64,000 bases of DNA from Streptomyces sp. R302 (GTDB taxonomy: Bacteria > Actinomycetota > Actinomycetes > Streptomycetales > Streptomycetaceae), in assembly GCF_012927245.1 (NCBI RefSeq), contig NZ_JABBGE010000001.1, forward strand, positions 1,207,513 to 1,271,512, read 5' to 3'. Positions within the stretch are counted from its first letter, which is position 1; every line of letters begins with the position of its first letter. This document shows positions 61,812 to 64,000 of this stretch, one piece after another. Made by a program: the position numbers and the translations under genes. Under the pieces are notes generated by a model. The model saw only the letters and a list, made by a program, of their open reading frames with translations. It ran no database searches and had not been told where the DNA came from.

Positions 61812-62231
61812 ATGCGCGCGCTCCCACCCGGCTTCGCCGCCTACGCCTCGGTCGCCGCCCTGCTTCTCGGGACCGCCGTCGCCGCGGAGGTCCACGCGGT
61901 TCCCGCCCCCATCGAGGAACCCGCCGTCACCGCTCCGGAGGCCGACGCCCCGAAGGACTTCGGCGCCTCCTGCCACACGGTCGTCGAGGGCACCCGGGTC
62001 ACCGCCCACTGCCGCAATCCGTACCCCCGGACCGACCGGATACGGCTCCACGTCGAGTGCGACCCCTGGTGGGACCTCGACACCGACAGCGCCCCCGTGG
62101 CCGTCGCACCCGCCGACTACGCGACGCTCACCGCCCGCTGCTGGAAGGAGGTCCGCTCCGCCTGGGTCAGCCACGAACCGGCGGCGGAGCCTCCTCCGTC
62201 CCCGCCCGCCGCTTCCCGCCCAGGCACATGA
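61812..62231 (+). CDS. Small exported protein of unknown function
   Basis: A 139-aa protein with a probable signal peptide (FAAYASVAALLLGTAVAAEVHA), a Pro/Glu-rich segment and a small domain with three or four Cys (SCHTVVEG, AHCRNP, VECDPWW, ARCWKEV) that can form two disulfides. It likely sits outside the membrane. GGGAGGAGG upstream supports the start at 61812. Its last 65 bp overlap the end of the convergent GntR gene. Confidence 0.78.
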   Translation: MRALPPGFAAYASVAALLLGTAVAAEVHAVPAPIEEPAVTAPEADAPKDFGASCHTVVEGTRVTAHCRNPYPRTDRIRLHVECDPWWDLDTDSAPVAVAPADYATLTARCWKEVRSAWVSHEPAAEPPPSPPAASRPGT

Positions 62232-62880
62232 ACGGATAGCCCGCGGCCTCCTCGGCCGCCCGCTTCGCGTCCCCGGCCCGGATCGCCTCCACGAGGCGCG
62301 CGTGGTCCATGTGGTTCTCCGGCCGCAGGTCCGGCCCCACGTCGCCGCGCAGCCACTCGCGCAGGAGATCGCCCAGGTCCGCGTAGAGCTCCGTCAGCAC
62401 CTCGTTGCCCGACGCCGCCACCACCGCGTGGTGGAAGGCCGCGTCCGCCGTCACGAACCGCTCCGCGTCCCCCGACTCCCACGCCTCCTCGCGCCGCACG
62501 AGCAGCGCGTCCAGCTGCCCCAGGTCCCGCTCGGAGCGCCGGCGCGCCGCGAACCGCGCGGCCGCCGACTCCAGCGTGGAGCGCAGCTCGGCCACGTGCG
62601 TCGGATCGGAGCCCGCGAACCGCCGGTGCATCACCCCGGCCAGCTCGCTCGTCGCCGCCACATAGGTGCCGGAGCCCTGCCGGATGTCGAGCAGCCCGTT
62701 GTGGGCGAGGGCCCGGACCGCCTCGCGGACGGTGTTGCGGGCCACGCCCAGCTGCTCGACCAGCTCGGGCTCGGTCGGGATGCGGGAGCCGACCGGCCAC
62801 TCGCCGGAGGTGATCTGGTTCCGCAGCTCGGCGATCACCTGGTCGGTGAGACCGGTGCGCCGGGGGTGCCCGAGGGCCAT
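62167..62880 (-). CDS. GntR-family regulator, FadR subfamily
   Basis: A 237-aa regulator. The winged helix-turn-helix covers about residues 10-75 (LTDQVIAELRNQITSGEWPVGSRIPTEPELVEQLGVARNTVREAVRALAHNG). The helical FadR-C ligand domain follows (FVTADAAFHHAVVAASGNEVLTELYADLGDLLREWL), with His residues that usually bind metal. The ATG at 62880 begins the conserved part. It is divergent from the MFS transporter gene, with inverted repeats between them. Confidence 0.93.
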   Translation of the reverse strand: MALGHPRRTGLTDQVIAELRNQITSGEWPVGSRIPTEPELVEQLGVARNTVREAVRALAHNGLLDIRQGSGTYVAATSELAGVMHRRFAGSDPTHVAELRSTLESAAARFAARRRSERDLGQLDALLVRREEAWESGDAERFVTADAAFHHAVVAASGNEVLTELYADLGDLLREWLRGDVGPDLRPENHMDHARLVEAIRAGDAKRAAEEAAGYPFMCLGGKRRAGTEEAPPPVRG

Positions 62881-62911
62881 GGGGGACTCGCCTTCACCTG
62901 TGTTCGTTCGA

Positions 62912-62937
62912 GATTGGACAACCAATCATCCCATGAT
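62912..62937. promoter_or_regulatory. Candidate GntR operators
   Basis: GATTGG-ACAA-CCAATC (62912-62927) is a perfect inverted repeat, and ATCAT-CCC-ATGAT (62925-62937) is a second one overlapping it. The region is A/T-rich and lies between the GntR and MFS genes. Confidence 0.65.
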
Positions 62938-62951
62938 TCTATGATGACTCC

Positions 62952-64000
62952 ATGCCAGACGAGCCGAAGACCCTCGAACCCGCCGCCGTACGGCGGTCAC
63001 CCGCCCCGGAGCACCCCGTACCCGCCCCGGCGACCGGCCGTCCCGCCCGCTGGACGCTCGGCCTCGTCTCCGTCGGTCTCGTCGTCGCCGCGCTCAACCT
63101 GCGCCCCGCGATCACCAGCCTCGGCGCCCTCCTCGAAGAGGTCAGCGCCTCCCTGCACATGAGCGGCACCGTCGCCGGCGTCCTCACCTCGGTGCCGCCG
63201 CTCTGCTTCGCGGTCTTCGGCATCACGGCCCCGCGCCTGGCCCGCCGCTTCGGCCCCGCCGCCGTCGTCTGCGCCGGCATGGCCGCCATCCTCGCGGGCC
63301 TGCTGCTGCGCCCCCTCGCGACCGGCACCGCGGGCTTCCTGGCCGCCAGCGCCCTCGCCCTCATGGGCATCGCCGTCAGCAACGTCCTCATGCCGGTGAT
63401 CGTCAAGCGGTACTTCCCCGACCGCATCGGCAGCATGACCGGCCTGTACTCCATGGCCCTGGCGCTCGGCACCTCGCTCGCCGCCGCGCTCACCGTCCCC
63501 ATGACCGACGCCCTCGGCGGCGACTGGCGCCTCGGCCTCGGCGTCTGGGCGGTCCTCGCCGCCCTCGCCGTCCTGCCCTGGCTCCCGCTCGTCAAGGACC
63601 GCAACGGCCCGGCCGCCACGGAACGGGGCGCCCCGACGGCTCAGACCCCGACGGCTCAGACCCCGGCCGCCCAGGTCCCGACGGCTCAGGTCCCGAAGGC
63701 TCAGACCCCGAAGGCTCAGGTCCCGGCCGTCCGGACCCCGGCCACCGCCCCGGCCGGGACCGCGCCCCGCCCCATCTACCGCAGCCGCACCGCCTGGGCG
63801 CTGGCCTGCTTCTTCGGCCTCCAGGCCACCGGCGCGTACATCACCATGGGCTGGATGCCGCAGATCTTCCGCGACGCCGGCGTCCCCGCCTCCACCGCGG
63901 GCGTCCTGCTCGCGGTCACCATGGTCATGGGCGTCCCGCTCGCCTTCGTCATCCCGCGCCTCGCGACCCGGATGCGCCACCAGGGCCCGATCGTCGTCGC
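62952..64000 (+). CDS. MFS transporter, CynX/NimT family (cut by window edge)
   Basis: About 350 residues of a major-facilitator protein run off the right edge. A cytosolic start of 33 residues leads to helices 1-6 (beginning TLGLVSVGLVVAALNLRPAITSLGALLEEV). Then comes a cytosolic loop with seven repeats of PTAQT type, then the start of the second half (RTAWALACFFGLQATGAYITMGWMPQIF). The LNLRPAI motif marks the CynX/NimT branch of cyanate, nitroimidazole or amino-acid-like compound transporters. ATG at 62952 is next to the GntR operator region. Confidence 0.9.
   Translation, partial: MPDEPKTLEPAAVRRSPAPEHPVPAPATGRPARWTLGLVSVGLVVAALNLRPAITSLGALLEEVSASLHMSGTVAGVLTSVPPLCFAVFGITAPRLARRFGPAAVVCAGMAAILAGLLLRPLATGTAGFLAASALALMGIAVSNVLMPVIVKRYFPDRIGSMTGLYSMALALGTSLAAALTVPMTDALGGDWRLGLGVWAVLAALAVLPWLPLVKDRNGPAATERGAPTAQTPTAQTPAAQVPTAQVPKAQTPKAQVPAVRTPATAPAGTAPRPIYRSRTAWALACFFGLQATGAYITMGWMPQIFRDAGVPASTAGVLLAVTMVMGVPLAFVIPRLATRMRHQGPIVV
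63633..63737 (+). repeat. 15-bp in-frame minisatellite in the MFS central loop
   Basis: Seven 15-bp units (CCGACGGCTCAGACC type) encode PTAQT, PTAQT, PAAQV, PTAQV, PKAQT, PKAQV and PAVRT in the cytosolic loop between helices 6 and 7. Confidence 0.9.

Overview
The window is about 64 kb of very GC-rich DNA with strong third-position GC bias, many GTG (and some TTG) starts, purine-rich ribosome binding sites and ATGA/GTGA stop-start overlaps. The content points to a Streptomyces core chromosome arm: a 73-aa Gbn-type nucleoid protein, an InhA-like FabI beside FabG, a LAxTG sortase substrate of the SCO1860 type, a PhoP-box-controlled Pit transporter and a DtxR/DmdR iron box. From memory, the gene order runs like S. 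coelicolor from about SCO1862 down to SCO1814. I see no rRNA, tRNA, IS element, prophage, CRISPR array or integrase.

Layout. 1-8 kb: an IclR regulator (cut by the left edge) next to an aldehyde dehydrogenase, a FrnE-like thioredoxin-fold protein, two class V aminotransferases, a MarR regulator divergent from an Old Yellow Enzyme reductase, and an amidohydrolase. 8-11.5 kb: an iron-box-controlled divergent unit with an IucB-like acyltransferase, a penicillin-acylase-type Ntn hydrolase and a siderophore-interacting reductase. 11.8-22.7 kb: a sortase-anchored protein, then late cobalamin synthesis genes (cobC/cobE in one open frame, cobB, cobO, chelatase I/D, cobQ, cobD) with a cobalamin riboswitch in front of cobD and a ZIP transporter in the middle. 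22.8-25.9 kb: Pit phosphate transport with a PHO box and a separate 11-bp repeat array before an alpha/beta hydrolase. 26-32 kb: an unknown 487-aa protein, a VOC protein, a membrane zinc peptidase, an ABC-F protein with a leaderless 8-codon leader ORF, gbn and an enoyl-CoA hydratase.

33-35 kb is a five-gene Asp23/AmaP envelope-stress operon behind a SigB-like promoter. 35-40 kb holds an SDR, a GH15 glucoamylase/trehalase-like enzyme, SURF1, a small Cys-rich protein, a DEDDh exonuclease with BRCT domain and a TetR regulator. 40.9-45.2 kb is a TetR-divergent catabolic operon of unknown substrate (acetoacetate-decarboxylase-like, SDR, two paralogous TIM-barrel amidohydrolases). 45-50.7 kb: VIT transporter, lysoplasmalogenase, zinc alcohol dehydrogenase, CaiB-type CoA transferase and a secreted subtilase. 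51-56.8 kb: DUF485/ActP acetate permease pair, moaA, small membrane proteins and tyrS. 56.8-59.9 kb: a TldD/TldE-type pair separated by a duplicated segment that forms a coupling mini-ORF. 60-61.7 kb: fabG-fabI of fatty acid/mycolate-type synthesis. 61.8-64 kb: a small exported protein, a GntR regulator and a divergent CynX-type MFS transporter cut by the right edge.

The observations I would follow first are the orphan iron-regulated acylase unit (8.05-11.54 kb), the unknown TetR-controlled pathway (40.1-45.2 kb), the TldD-TldE bridging ORF (58.2 kb), the leaderless leader ORF of the ABC-F gene (29.1 kb), and the ten copies of the palindrome ACGCGCGCGT, about 0.4 of which are expected by composition.
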